From Bombus terrestris (lineage: Eukaryota > Arthropoda > Insecta > Hymenoptera > Apidae): a DNA stretch of 64,000 bases. Made by a program: the position numbers and the translations under genes. The stretch lies in assembly GCF_910591885.1 (NCBI RefSeq), contig NW_025963555.1, forward strand, positions 3,782,001 through 3,846,000, given 5' to 3'. This document shows, piece after piece, positions 11,448 to 26,944 of this stretch. A model generated the notes under the pieces. It had not been told where the DNA came from. It searched no databases and worked only from the letters and a program-made list of their open reading frames with translations. Position 1 is the stretch's first letter. Each line of letters opens with the position of its first letter.

Positions 11448-14400
11448 ACGTTGTAACGTTGTAGTACATATCGTTATGCGTTATAATGTAATAGTATATA
11501 ACGTTATGCGTTACTACGTAATAGTACATAACGTCATACGTCATATAGAGATACAGTGAAGCGTTATACGTTATACCGCAGTAGTTCATATCGTTATACG
11601 TCATGTAGTGGTACAACATAACGTTATACGTTATAACGTAGAAGTACACATCGTTATATGTCATATAGTGGTACAATATAACGTTATAAATTGTAGCGTA
11701 GTAGTACATATCGTTATACGTTATAATGTAATAGTTTATAACGTTATGCGTTACTACGTAATAGTACATAACGTCATAAGTCACATAGTGACACAATATA
11801 AAGTTGTACGTTACACCGTAGAAGTACAAAACGTTATATTTTATAACGTACAAGTACATAATGTAATACGTTATAACGTAGTAGTACATAAAGGTATACC
11901 TTTTACCGTGATAGTATATAACGTTGTACTTTATAATGTAATAGTTTATAACGTTGTGCGTCACTACGTAATAGTACGTAACGTTATACGTCATATAGTT
12001 ATACAATGTATCGTTATACTTTATAACGTAATAGTATATAACATTATGCGTCATATCGTGATACAATATAACGTTATACGTTGTACTGTAATATTGTATA
12101 ACGTTATTCGTCGTAACGTAATAATGTATAACGTTATGCATTACTACGTAATACTTTCTAACGTAGTAGTACATAACGTTATACTTTATAATGTAATAGT
12201 TTGTGACGTTATGCGTTACTACGTAATAGTACATAACGTCATACGCCACATAGTGGTACAATATAACGTTAAACGTTATAACGTAGAAGTACATAACGCT
12301 ATATGTTACTACGTAATAGTACATATCGTTATACGTCATATAGTGGTACAATATAACGTCATACGTTATAACGCAGTAGTACATGACGTTCTACGTTATA
12401 ATGTAATAGCGTATAATGTTATTCGTCGTAACGTAATACTGTATAACGTTATGCGTTACTACGTAATAGTACATAACGTCATACGTCATATAGACACACA
12501 ATGGAACGTTATACGTTATACCGTAGTAGTGCATATCGTTATACGTCATATAGTGGTACAATGTGACGTTATACGTTATAACGTAGTAGTACATAACGTT
12601 ATACTTTATAATGTAATAGTGTATAACGTTATTCGTCGTAACGTAATAGAGTATAACGTTATTCGTTGTAACGTAATAGTGTATAACGTTATGCGTTACT
12701 ACGTAATAGTACATAACGTTATACGTCATATAGTAGTACAATATAACGTTATACGTTATAACGTAGTAGTACATAACGTTGTACGTTATAATGTAATAGT
12801 GTATAACTTTATTCGTCGTAACGTAATAGTGTATAACGTTATGCGTTACTACGTAATAGTATATAACGTTATACGTCATATAGTTATACAATATAACGTT
12901 ATAAATCATAACGTAGTAGTACATAACGTTATACATACTCCGTAATAGTACATAACGTCATATGTCATATAGAGATACAATAGAACGTTATACCTTATAC
13001 CGTAGTAGTGCATATCGTTATACGTCATATAGTGGAACAACATAACATTGTACGTTATAACGTAGTAGTACATAACGTAATACTTTATAATATAATAGTG
13101 TATAACGTTATTCGTCGTAACGTAATAGTGTATAACGTTATTCGTTGTAACGTAATAGTGTATAACGTTATGCGTTACTACGTAATATTGCGTAACGTCA
13201 TACGTCATATAGTGATACAGTGTAACGTTATACGTTATACCGTAGTAGTACATAACTTTATACGTTATAATGTAATAGTTTATAACGTTATGCGTTACAG
13301 CGTAGTAGTACGTAACGTCATACGTCATGTAGTGATACAATATAACGTTATACGTTATAATGTAATAGTGTATAACGTTATTCGTCGTAACGTAATAGTG
13401 TATAGCGTTATCTTTTACTACGTAATAGTACATAAGGTTATTCGTCATATAGTATTACAATATAACGTTATACGTTATAACGTAGTAGTACATAACGAAA
13501 TACGTTACTACGTAATAGTACACAACGTCATACGTCACATAGTGATACAATATAACGTTATACGTCATAACGTAGTAGTACATAACGTTATACGTTATAA
13601 TGTAATAGTTTATAACGTTATACGTTACTACGTAATAGTACACAACGTCATACGTCACATAGTGATACAATATAACGTTATACGTTATACCGTAGTAGTA
13701 CATAAAGTTATACATACTACGTAATAGTACATAACGTCATACGTCATGTTGAGATACAATGAAACGTTATACGTTATATCGCACTAGTACATACCGTTAT
13801 CCGTCATATGCTGGTACAATGTAACGTCTTACGTTATAATGGAGTAGTACATAACGTTATATTTCATATAGGTGTACAGTACAATGTTATACGTTATAAC
13901 GTAGTAGTACATAACGTTATATGAAATATAGTTGTACAATACAATGTTATACGTTACAGCGTAGTAGTACATAACGTCGTATGTCATATAGACACACAAT
14001 GGAACGTTATACGTTATACCGTAGTAGTGCATATCGTTATACGTCATATAGTGGTACAATATAACGTTATACGTTAGAACGTAGAAGTACATAACGTTAT
14101 ACCTCATATAGATGTACAATATAACGTTATACGTTATAACGTACTAGTACATAACGATATACGTTATAATGTAATAGTTTACAACGTTATGCGTTACTAC
14201 GTAGTGGTACGTAACGTCATACGTCATATAGAGATACAATGAAACGTTTTACGTTATACCCTAGCAGTTCATATCGTTATATGCCATTTAGTGGTACAAT
14301 ATAACATTATACGTTTTAACATACTAGTACATAACGTTATACGTTATAATGTAATAGTGTATAACGTTAGTCGTCGTAACGTAATAGTGTATAACGTTAT

Positions 14401-17400
14401 TCGTTGTAACGTAATAGTGTATAACGTTATGCGTAACTACGTAATAGTTCGTAATGGTATACGTCACATAGTGGTACAATATAACGATATACTTTAGAAC
14501 GTAGATGTACATAACGTTGTACGTCATATAGCTGTACAATATAACGTTATACGTTATAACGTACTAGTACATAACGATATACGTTATAATGTAATTGTGT
14601 ATCACGTTAATCGTCGTAACGTAGTAGTGTATAACGTTACTCGTTGTATCGAAATAGTGTATAACGTTATGCGTTACTACGTAATAGTACGTAATGTTAT
14701 ACGTCACATAGTGGTACAATATAACGTTATACGTTATAACGTAGAAGCACAAAACGGTATCTGTTATAACGTAGTAGTACATAATGTAATACGTTCTAAC
14801 GTAGTAGTAGATAATGTTATACGCTATAATGTAATATTTTATAACGTTATGCGTTACTACGTAGTAGTTAGTAACGTCATACGTCATATAGTGATACAAT
14901 GTAACGTTATACGTTATAACGTAGTAGAACATAACGATATACGTTACTACGTAATATTACACAACGTCATACGTCACACAGTGATACAATATAACGTTAT
15001 ACGTTATAATGTAATAATTTATAACGTTATACGTTATAACGTAGTAGAACATAACGTTATACGTTACAACGTAATATTACGTAACGTCATACGTCATATA
15101 GTGATACAATGTAACGTTATACGTTATAACGTAGTAGAACATAACGTTATACGTTATAATGTAATAATTTATAACGTTATACGTTATAACGTAGTAGATC
15201 ATAACATTATGCGTTACTACGTAGTAGTACGTCACGTCATACGTCATATAGTGATACAATGTAGCGTTATAAGTTATAACGTAGTAGTACATAACGTTAT
15301 AAGTTATAATGTAATAGTTTATAACGTTATGCGTTGCTACGTAGTAGTACGTAACGTCATACGTCATATAGTGATACAATGTAACGTTATACGTTATAAC
15401 GTACTAGTACATAACGATATACGTTACAATGTAATAGTGTATAACGTTAATCGTCGTAACGTAATAGTGTATAATGTTATTCGTTGTAACGAAATACTGT
15501 ATAACGTTATGCGTCACTACGTAATAGTACATAACGTCATACGTCGCATAGTGATTCAATATAACGTTATACGTTATAACGTAGTAGTACATAACGTTAT
15601 ACGTTACAACGTAGTAGTACATAACCTTATACGTTACTACGTAATAGTACATATCGTCATACGTCATATAGAGATACAATGAAACGTTTTACGTTATACC
15701 GTAGTAGTGCATATCATTATATGTTATATAGTGGTACAATGTAACGTTATACGTTATAACGTAGTAGTACATAACGTTATACGTTATAATGTAATAGTGT
15801 ATAACTTTATTCGTCGTAACGTAATAGTGTATAACTTTATGCGTTACTACGTCATAGTACATAACGTTATACGTCATATAGTTATACAATATAACGTTAT
15901 AAATTATAACGTAGTAGTACATAACGTTCTACGTCACTACGTAATCGTACATAATGTCATACGTCACATAGAGATACAATATAACGTTATACGTTATAAC
16001 GTAGTAGAACATAACGTTATACGTTATAACGTAGTAGAACATAACGTTATACGTTACAACGTAGTAGTACATAACGTTATGCGTTACTACGTAGTAGTAC
16101 GTAACGTCATACGTCATATAGAGATGCCATGAAACGTTTTACGCTTTACCCTAGCAGTTCATATCGTTATATGTCATTTAGTGGTACAATATAACGTTAT
16201 TCGTTGTAACGGAATAGTGTATAACGTTATGCGTAACTACGTAATAGTACGTAATGGTATACGTCACATAGTGGTACAATATAACGATATACTTTAGAAC
16301 GTAGAAGTACATAACGTTGTACGTCATATAGCTGTACAATATAACGTTATACGTTATAACGTACTAGTACATAACGATATACGTTATAATGTATTTGTGT
16401 ATCACGTTAATCGTCGTAAAGTAATAGTGTATAACGTTACTCGCTGTATCGAAATAGTGTATAACGTTATGCGTTACTACGTAATAGTACGTAATGTTAT
16501 ACGTCACATTGTGGTACAGTATAACGTTATACGTTATAACGTAGAAGCACAAAACGGTATATGTTATAACGTAGTAGTACATAATGTAATACGTTCTAAC
16601 GTAGTAGTAGATAATGTTATACGCTATAATGTAATATTTTATAACGTTATGCGTTACTACGTAGTAGTAGGTAACGTCATACGTCATATAGTGATACAAT
16701 ATAATGTTATACGTTATAATGTAATAGTGTATAACGTTATTCGTCGTAACGTAATAGTGTATAACGTTATTCGTTGTAACGTAATAGTGTATAACGTTAT
16801 GCGTTACTACGAAATATTACGTAACATCATACGTCATATAGTGATACAATCTAACGTTATACGTTATAACGTAGTAGAACATAACGTTATACGTTACTAC
16901 GTAATATTACACAACGTCATACGTCACATAGTGATACAATATAACGTTATACGTCATAACGTAGTAGTACATAACGTTATACGTTATAATGTAATAATTT
17001 ATAACGTTATACGTTATAACGTAGTAGATCATAACATTATGCGTTACTACGTAGTAGTACGTCACGTCATACGTCATATAGTGATACAATGTAGCGTTAT
17101 AAGTTATAACGTAGTAGTACATAACGTTATACGTTATAATGTAATAGTTTATAACGTTATGCGTTACTACGTAGTAGTACGTAACGTCATACGTCATATA
17201 GTGATACAATGTAACGTTATACGTTATAACGTACTAGTACATAACGATATACGTTGCAATGTAATAGTGTATAACGTTAATCGTCGTAACGTAATAGTTT
17301 ATAATGTTATTCGTTGTAACGAAATAGTGTATAACGTTATGCGTCACTACGTAATAGTACATAACGTCATACGTCGCATAGTGATTCAATAATACGTTAT

Positions 17401-17697
17401 ACGTTATAACGTAGTAGTACATAACGTTATACGTTACAACGTAGTAGTACATAACGTTATACGTTACTACGTAATAGTACATAACGTCATACGTCATATA
17501 GACACACAATGGAACATTATACGTTATACCGTATTAGTGCATATCATTATACGTTATATAGTGGTACAATGTAACGTTATACGTTATAACGTAGTAGTAC
17601 ATAACGTTATACGTTATAATGTAATAGTGTATAACGTTATTCCTCGTAACGTAATAGTGTATAACGTTATGCGTTACTACGTAATAATACATAACGT
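11447..17697. repeat. Zone A HOR, copy 2
   Basis: This is the partner of 2350-8600. The half unit lies at 12158 and 29-bp units at 12923 and 13702. The two copies diverge after about 17697: this one reads into a 1,080-bp block absent from copy 1. Part of the segment (to about 14330) is also matched by the third copy at offset 10,627, but with clearly more differences, notably around 11.9-12.15 kb. Confidence 0.88.
12158..12172. repeat. 15-bp half unit (HOR anchor 2)
   Basis: It lies 9,097 bp from anchor 1, with the same flanks on both sides (AATACTTT before, ATAACGTTATACTTT after). Confidence 0.92.
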
Positions 17698-18757
17698 TAT
17701 ACGTCATATAGTTATACAATATAACGTTATAAATTCTAACGTAGTAGTACCTAACGTTATACATACTACGTAATAGTACATAACGTCATACGTCATGTAG
17801 AGATACAATGAAACGTTATACGTTAAACCGCACTAGTACATACCATCATCCGTCATATGGTGGTACAATGTAACGTCTTACGTTATAACGCAGTAGTACA
17901 TAACGTTATATGTCATATAGTCATGCAATATAGCGTTATACGATATAACGTTCGTAGTACAAAACGTTACATGTTACAACGTAGTAGTACATAACGTTAT
18001 ACGTTACAACGTAATAGTACATAACGTCGTATGTCATACAGACACACAATGGAACGTTATACGTTATACCGTAGTAGTGCATATCGTTATACGTCATATA
18101 GTGGTACAATGTAACGTTATACGTTATAACGTACTGGTACATAACGATATACGTCATAATGTAATAGTTTACAACGTTATGCGTTACTACGTAGTAGTAC
18201 GTAACGTCATACGTCATATAGAGATAACATGAAACGTTTTACGCTTTAGCCTAGCAGTTCATATCGTTATATGCCATTTAGTGGTACAATATAACGTTAT
18301 TCGTTGTAACGTAATAGTGTATAACGTTATGCGTAACTACGTAATAGTACGTAATGGTATACGTCACATAGTGGTACAATATAACGATATACTTTAGAAC
18401 GTAGAAGTACATAACGTTGTACGTCATATAGCTGTACAATATAACGTTATACGTTATAACGCACTAGTACATAACGATATACGTTATAATGTAATTGTGT
18501 ATCACGTTAATCGTCGTAACGTAATAGTGTATAACGTTATTCGTTGTAACGAAATAGTGTATAACGTTATGCGTTACTACGTAATAGTACGTAACGTTAT
18601 ACGTCACATAGTGGTACAATATAACGTTATACGTTAGAACGTAGAAGTACATAACGTTATACGTCATATAGCTGTACAATATAACGTTATACGTTGTAAC
18701 GTAGTAGTACATATCGTTATACGTTATAATGTAATAGTTTATAACGTTATGCGTTAC
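17697..18757. repeat. 1,080-bp block in copy 2, absent from copy 1
   Basis: The copy 1/copy 2 offset rises from 9,097 to 10,177 across this block (1,080 bp, 36 units). It contains a class 1 29-bp unit (17751, with a private initial C), a CGTCTTACG unit, and a 1-bp insertion at 17941-17953 that restores the register. Its right part (from about 18.14 kb) resembles 24.96-26.1 kb (offset 6,817, then 7,327), including the TAACATGAAACG and TTTAGCCTAG variants. Confidence 0.75.
17941..17953. repeat. Single-base insertion unit
   Basis: The unit reads AACGTTCGTAGTAC where AACGTAGTAGTAC is usual, a +1 register shift. It lies 190 bp after a 29-bp unit, so the two cancel and the downstream array returns to its former phase. 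I saw it only once. Confidence 0.85.
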
Positions 18758-19040
18758 TACGTAATAGTACATAACGTCATACGTCATATAGACACACAAT
18801 GGAACATTATACGTTATACCGTATTAGTGCATATCATTATACGTTATATAGTGGTACAATGTAACGTTATACGTTATAACGTAGTAGTACATAACGTTAT
18901 ACGTTATAATGTAATATTGTATACCTTTATTCGTCGTAACGTAATAGTGTGTTACGTTATGCGTTACTACGTAATAGTACATAACGTTATACGTCATATA
19001 GTTATACAATATAACGTTATAAATTATAACGAAGTAGTAC

Positions 19041-19214
19041 ATAGTGTATAACGTTATGCGTTACTACGTAATATTACACAACGTCATACGTCACATAGTG
19101 ATACAATATAACGTTATACGTCATAACGTAGTACTACATAACGTTATACGTTATAATGTAATAATTTATAACGTTATAAATTATAACGAAGTTATACATA
19201 CAACGTAATAGTAA
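19041..19214. repeat. Second copy of the register-breaking segment
   Basis: This has the same 7-bp fragment (19041-19047) and the same 47-bp fused pair (19168-19214) as 8864-9037. The flanking match runs from about 18.76 to 19.60 kb. Confidence 0.85.
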
Positions 19215-20600
19215 ATAACGTCATACGTCATGTAGAGATACAATGAAACGTTATACGTTATACCGCACTAGTACATACCGTCATCCGTCATATGGTGGTA
19301 CAGTGTAACGTCTTACGTTATAACGCAGTAGTACATAACGCTTTATGTCATATAGTTGTACAATACAATGTTATACGTTATAACGTAGTAGTACATAACG
19401 TTATATGTAATATAGTTGTACAATACAATGTAATACGTTATAACGTACTAGTACATAACGTTATACGTTACAACGTAATAGTACATAACGTCGTATGTCA
19501 TATAGACACACAATGGAACGTTATACGTTAAACCGTAGTAGTGCATACCGTCATACGTCATATAGTGGTACAAGGTAACGTTATACGTCATAACGTACTA
19601 GTACATAACGTTATTCGTTGTAACGTAATAGTGTATCACGTTATGCGTTACTACGTAATATTACGTAACGTCATACGTCATATAGTGATACAATGTAACG
19701 TTATACGTTATAACGTACTAGTACATAACGATATACGTTACAATGTAATAGTGTATAACGTTAATCGTCGTAACGTAATAGTGTATAACGTTATTCGTTG
19801 TAACGAAATAGTGTATAACGTTATGCGTTACTACGTAATAGTACGTAATGTTATACGTCACATAGTGGTACAATATAACGTTATACGTTAGAACGTAGAA
19901 GTACATAACGTTATACGTCATATAGCTGTACAATATAACGTTATACGTTGTAACTTAGTAGTACATAACGATATACGTTATAATGTAATTGTGTATCACG
20001 TTAATCGTCGTAACGTAATAGTGTATAACGTCACTCGTTGTATCGAAATAGTGTATAACGTTATGCGTTACTACGTAATAGTAGGTAACGTCATACGTCA
20101 TATAGTGATACAATATAACGTTATACGTTATAATGTAATAGTGTATAACGTTATTCGTCGTAACGTAATAGTGTATGACGTTATTCGTTGTAACGTAATA
20201 GTGTATAACGTTATGCGTTACTACGTAATATTACACAACGTCATACGTCACATAGTGATACAATATAACGTTATACGTCATAACGTAGTACTACATAACG
20301 TTATACGTTATAATGTAATAATTTATAACGTTATACGTTATAACGTAGTAGAACATAACGTTATGCGTTACTACGTAGTAGTACGTAACGTCATACGTCA
20401 TATAGAGATACCATGAAACGTTTTACGCTTTACCCTAGCAGTTCATATCGTTATATGTCATTTAGTGGTACAATATAACGTTATTCGTTGTAACGTAATA
20501 GTGTATAACGTTATGCGTAACTACGTAATAGTACGTAATGGTGTACGTCACATAGTGGTACAGTATAACGATATACTTTAGAACGTAGAAGTACATAACG
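19215..20600. repeat. Segment copied at 34869-36254 (offset 15,654)
   Basis: Private variants shared by the two include GTGTATCACG near 19630, AACGTCACTCG near 20027, GTGTATGACG near 20172 and TAATGGTGTACG near 20537. The copy starting near 26.4 kb lacks a 450-bp stretch that both of these contain (join near 26828). Confidence 0.8.
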
Positions 20601-23600
20601 TTATACGTCATATAGCTGTACAATATAACGTTATACGTTGTAACGTAGTAGTACGTAACGATATACGTTATAATGTAATTGTGTATCACGTTAATCGTCG
20701 TAACGTAATAGTGTATAACGTTACTCGTTGTATCGAAATAGTGTATAACGTTATGCGTTACTACGTAGTAGTAGGTAACGTCATACGTCACATAGTGATA
20801 CAATATAACGTTATACGTTATAATGTAATAGTGTATAACGTTATTCGTCGTAACGTAATAGTGTATAACGTTATTCGTTGTAACGTAATAGTGTATAACG
20901 TTATGCGTTACTACGAAATATTACGTAACATCATACGTCATATAGTGATACAATGTAACGTTATACGTTATAACGTAGTAGAACATAACGTTATACGTTA
21001 CTACGTAATATTACACAACGTCATACGTCACATGGTGATACAATATAACGTTATACGTCATAACGTAGTAGTACATAACGTTATACGTTATAATGTAATA
21101 ATTTATAACGTTATACGTTATAACGTAGTAGAACATAACATTATGCGTTACTACGTAGTAGTACGTCACGTCATACGTCATATAGTGATACAATGTAGCG
21201 TTATACGTTATAACGTAGTAGTACATAACGTTATACGTTATAATGTAATAGTTTATAACGTTATGCGTTACTACGTAGTAGTACGTAACGTCATACGTCA
21301 TATAGTGATACAATGTAACGTTATACGTTATAACGTACTAGTACATAACGATATACGTTGCAATGTAATAGTGTATAACGTTAATCGTCGTAACGTAATA
21401 GTTTATAATGTTATTCGTTGTAACGAAATAGTGTATAACGTTATGCGTCACTACGTAATAGTACATAACGTCATACGTCGCATAGTGATTCAATAATACG
21501 TTATACGTTATAACGTAGTAGTACATAACGTTATACGTTACAACGTAGTAGTACATAACGTTATACGTTACTACGTAATAGTACATAACGTCATACGTCA
21601 TATAGCTGTACAATATAACGTTATACGTTGTAACGTAGTAGTACATATCGTTATACGTTGAAATGTAATAGTTCATAACGTTATGCGTTACTACGTAATA
21701 GTACATAACGTCATACGTCATATAGCTGTACAATATAACGTTATACGTTGTAACGTAGTAGTAAATATCGTTATACGTTATAATGTAATAGTTTATAATG
21801 TTATGCCTTACTACGTAATAGTACATAACGTCATACGTCATATAGAGATACAATGAAACGTTATAAGTTATACCGTAGTAGTACAAAACGTTATATGTCA
21901 TATAGTGATACAATATATCGTTATAAATTATAACGTAGTGGTACATAACTTTATATGTCATATAGTCACGCAATATAACGTTATACGTTATAACGCAGTA
22001 GTACATAACGTTATACGTCATATAGTGGTACAATATAACGTTATACGTTGTAGCGTAATAGTACATAACGGTATACGTTGTAACGTTGTAGTACATATCG
22101 TTATGCGTTATAATGTAATAGTATATAACGTTATGCGTTACTACGTAATACTACATAACGTCATACGTCATATAGAGATACAATGAAGCGTTATACGTTA
22201 TACCGCAGTAGTTCATATCGTTATACGTCATGTAGTGGTACAACATAACGTTATACGTTATAACGTAGAAGTACACATCGTTATATGTCATATAGTGGTA
22301 CAATATAACGTTATAAATTGTAGCGTAGTAGTACATATCGTTATACGTTATAATGTAATAGTTTATAACGTTATGCGTTACTACGTAATAGTACATAACG
22401 TCATAAGTCACATAGTGACACAATATAAAGTTGTACGTTACACCGTAGAAGTACAAAACGTTATATTTTATAACGTACAAGTACATAATGTAATACGTTA
22501 TAACGTAGTAGTACATAAAGGTATACCTTTTACCGTGATAGTATATAACGTTGTACTTTATAATGTAATAGTTTATAACGTTATGCGTTACTACGTTATA
22601 GTACGTGACGTTATACGTCATATAGTTATACAATGTATCGTTATACGTAATAACGTGATAGTATATAACATTATGTGTCATATCGTGATACAATATATCG
22701 TTATACGATATAATGTAATAGTGTATAACGTTATTCGTCGTAACGTAATAGTGTATAGCGTTATGCATTGCTACGTAATACTTTCTAACGTAGTAGTACA
22801 TAACGTTATACTTTATAATGTAATAGTTTGTGACGTTATGCGTTACTACGTAATAGTACATAACGTCATACGCCACATAGTGGTACAATATAACGTTAAA
22901 CGTTATAACGTAGAAGTACATAACGCTATATGTTACTACGTAATAGTACATATCGTTATACGTCATATAGTGGTACAATATAACGTCATACGTTATAACG
23001 CAGTAGTACATGACGTTCTACGTTATAATGTAATAGCGTATAATGTTATTCGTCGTAACGTAATACTGTATAACGTTATGCGTTACTACGTAATAGTACA
23101 TAACGTCATACGTCATATAGACACACAATGGAACGTTATACGTTATACCGTAGTAGTGCATATCGTTATACGTCATATAGTGGAACAATGTGACGTTATA
23201 CGTTATAACGTAGTAGTACATAACGTTATACTTTATAATGTAATAGTGTATAACGTTATTCGTCGTAACGTAATAGAGTATGACGTTATTCGTTGTAACG
23301 TAATAGTGTATAACGTTATGCGTTACTACGTAATAGTACATAACGTTATACGTCATATAGTTATACAATATAACGTTATAAATTATAACGTAGTAGTACA
23401 TAACGTTGTACGTTATAATGTAATAGTGTATAACTTTATTCGTCGTAACGTAATAGTGTATAACGTTATGCGTTACTACGTAATAGTATATAACGTTATA
23501 CGTCATATAGTTATACAATATAACGTTATAAATCATAACGTAGTAGTACATAACGTTATACATACTCCGTAATAGTACATAACGTCATATGTCATATAGA

Positions 23601-26600
23601 GATACAATAGAACGTTATACCTTATACCGTAGTAGTGCATATCGTTATACGTCATATAGTGGAACAACATAACATTGTACGTTATAACGTAGTAGTACAT
23701 AACGTAATACTTTATAATATAATAGTGTATAACGTTATTCGTCGTAACGTAATAGTGTATAACGTTATTCGTTGTAACGTAATAGTGTATAACGTTATGC
23801 GTTACTACGTAATATTGCGTAACGTCATACGTCATATAGTGATACAGTGTAACGTTATACGTTATACCGTAGTAGTACATAACTTTATACGTTATAATGT
23901 AATAGTTTATAACGTTATGCGTTACAGCGTAGTAGTACGTAACGTCATACGTCATGTAGTGATACAATATAACGTTATACGTTATAATGTAATAGTGTAT
24001 AACGTTATTCGTCGTAACGTAATAGTGTATAGCGTTATCTTTTACTACGTAATAGTACATAAGGTTATTCTTCATATAGTATTACAATATAATGTTATAC
24101 GTTATAACGTAGTAGTACATAACGAAATACGTTACTACGTAATAGTACACAACGTCATACGTCACATAGTGATACAATATAACGTTATACGTCATAACGT
24201 AGTAGTACATAACGTTATACGTTATAACGTAATAGTTTATAACGTTATACGTTACTACGTAATAGTACACAACGTCATACGTCACATAGTGATACAATAT
24301 AACGTTATACGTCATAACGTAGTAGTACATAAAGTTATACATACTACGTAATAGTACATAACGTCATACGTCATGTTGAGATACAATGAAACGTTATACG
24401 TTATATCGCACTAGTACATACCGTTATCCGTCATATGCTGGTACAATGTAACGTCTTACGTTATAATGGAGTAGTACATAACGTTATATTTCATATAGGT
24501 GTACAGTACAATGTTATACGTTATAACGTAGTAGTACATAACGTTATATGTAATATAGTTGTACAATACAATGTTATACGTTACAGCGTAGTAGTACATA
24601 ACGTCGTATGTCATATAGACACACAATGGAACGTTATACGTTATACCGTAGTAGTGCATATCGTTATACGTCATATAGTGGTACAATATAACGTTATACG
24701 TTAGAACGTAGAAGTACATAACGTTATACCTCATATAGATGTACAATATAACGTTATACGTTATAACGTACTAGTACATAACGATATACGTTATAATGTA
24801 ATAGTTTACAACGTTATGCGTTACTACGTAGTGGTACGTAACGTCATACGTCATATAGAGATACAATGAAACGTTTTACGTTATACCCTAGCAGTTCATA
24901 TCGTTATATGCCATTTAGTGGTACAATATAACATTATACGTTTTAACGTACTAGTACATAACGATATACGTCATAATGTAATAGTTTACAACGTTATGCG
25001 TTACTACGTAGTAGTACGTAACGTCATACGTCATATAGAGATAACATGAAACGTTTTACGCTTTAGCCTAGCAGTTCATATCGTTATATGCCATTTAGTG
25101 GTACAATATAACGTTATTCGTTGTAACGTAATAGTGTATAACGTTATGCGTAACTACGTAATAGTACGTAATGGTATACGTCACATAGTGGTACAATATA
25201 ACGATATACTTTAGAACGTAGAAGTACATAACGTTGTACGTCATATAGCTGTACAATATAACGTTATACGTTATAACGCACTAGTACATAACGATATACG
25301 TTATAATGTAATTGTGTATCACGTTAATCGTCGTAACGTAATAGTGTATAACGTTACTCGTTGTATCGAAATAGTGTATAACGTTATGCGTTACAACGTA
25401 ATAGTACGTAATGTTATACGTCACATAGTGGTACAATATAACATTATACGTTATAACGTAGAAGCACAAAACGGTAAATGTTATAACGTAGTAGTACATA
25501 ATGTAATACGTTCTAACGTAGTAGTAGATAATGTTATACGCTATAATGTAATAGTTTATAACGTTCTGCGTTACTACGTAGTAGTAGGTAACGTCATACG
25601 TCATATAGTGATACAATATAACGTTATACGTTATAATGTAATAGTGTATAGCGTTATTCGTCGTAACGTAATAGTGTATAACGTTATTCGTTGTAACGTA
25701 ATAGTGTATAACGTTATGCGTTACTACGTAATATTACGTAACGCCATGCGTCATATAGTGATACAATGTAACGTTATACGTTATATCGAACTAGTACATA
25801 ACGATATACGATACAATGTAATAGTGTATAACGTTAATCGTCGTAACGTAATAGTGTATAACGTTATTCGTTGTAACGAAATAGTGTATAACGTTATGCG
25901 TTACTACGTAATAGTACGTAACGTTATACGTCACATAGTGGTACAATATAACGTTATACGTTAGAACGTAGAAGTACATAACGTTATACGTCATATAGCT
26001 GTACAATATAACGTTATACGTTGTAACGTAGTAGTACATATCGTTATACGTTATAATGTAATAGTTTATAACGTTATGCGTTACTACGTAATAGTACATA
26101 ACGTCATACGTCATATAGACACACAATGGAACATTATACGTTATACCGTATTAGTGCATATCATTATACGTTATATAGTGGTACAATGTAACGTTATACG
26201 TTATAACGTAGTAGTACATAACGTTATACGTTATAATGTAATATTGTATACCTTTTTTCGTCGTAACGTAATAGTGTGTTACGTTATGCGTTACTACGTA
26301 ATAGTACATAACGTTATACGTCATATAGTTATACAATATAACGTTATAAATTATAACGAAGTAGTACATAACGTTATACATACAACGTAATAGTACATAA
26401 CGTCATACGTCATGTAGAGATACAATGAAACGTTATACGTTATACCGCACTAGTACATACCGTCATCCGTCATATGGTGGTACAGTGTAACGTCTTACGT
26501 TATAACGCAGTAGTACATAACGTTATATGTCATATAGTTGTACAATACAATGTTATACGTTATAACGTAGTAGTACATAACGTTATATGTAATATAGTTG

Positions 26601-26828
26601 TACAATACAATGTTATACGTTATAACGTACTAGTACATAACGTTATACGTTACAACGTAATAGTACATAACGTCGTATGTCATATAGACACACAATGGAA
26701 CGTTATACGTTAAACCGTAGTAGTGCATACCGTCATACGTCATATAGTGGTACAATGTAACGTTATACGTCATAACGTACTAGTACATAACGTTATTCGT
26801 TGTAACGTAATAGTGTATCACGTTATTC
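20575..26828. repeat. Zone A HOR, copy 3
   Basis: About 6.25 kb matches 29077-35300 at offset 8,502, falling to 8,472 after one 30-bp unit is lost near 32.7 kb. Translations of 22235-23572 and 30737-32074 differ at two of 445 codons. The first 4.2 kb also matches copy 2 (offset 10,627). An unusual six-T run (ACCTTTTTTCG) near 26250 is shared with copy 4 at about 34722. Confidence 0.87.
22785..22799. repeat. 15-bp half unit (HOR anchor 3)
   Basis: It lies 10,627 bp from anchor 2. The upstream 200 bp differ from anchors 1 and 2 and agree with zone B (GCATTGCTACG unit, CATATCGTGATAC preceded by ATTATGTGT). Confidence 0.92.
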
Positions 26829-26944
26829 GTTGTAACGTAATAGTGTATAACGTTATGCGTTACTACGAAATATTACGTCACATCATACGTCATATAGTGA
26901 TACAATGTAACGTTATACGTTATAACGTAGTAGAACATAACGTT

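Noticed and set aside
10711..12384. A 557-codon minus-strand tyrosine/valine-rich protein
   Set aside because: It is the reverse-complement reading of the same satellite, overlapped by plus-strand frames of similar quality at 11278-12945.
26248..26262. Terminator or pol III stop at the six-T run
   Set aside because: The run (shared with about 34722) is a two-substitution variant of a C-type unit (CTTTATTCG to CTTTTTTCG). There is no RNA gene upstream.
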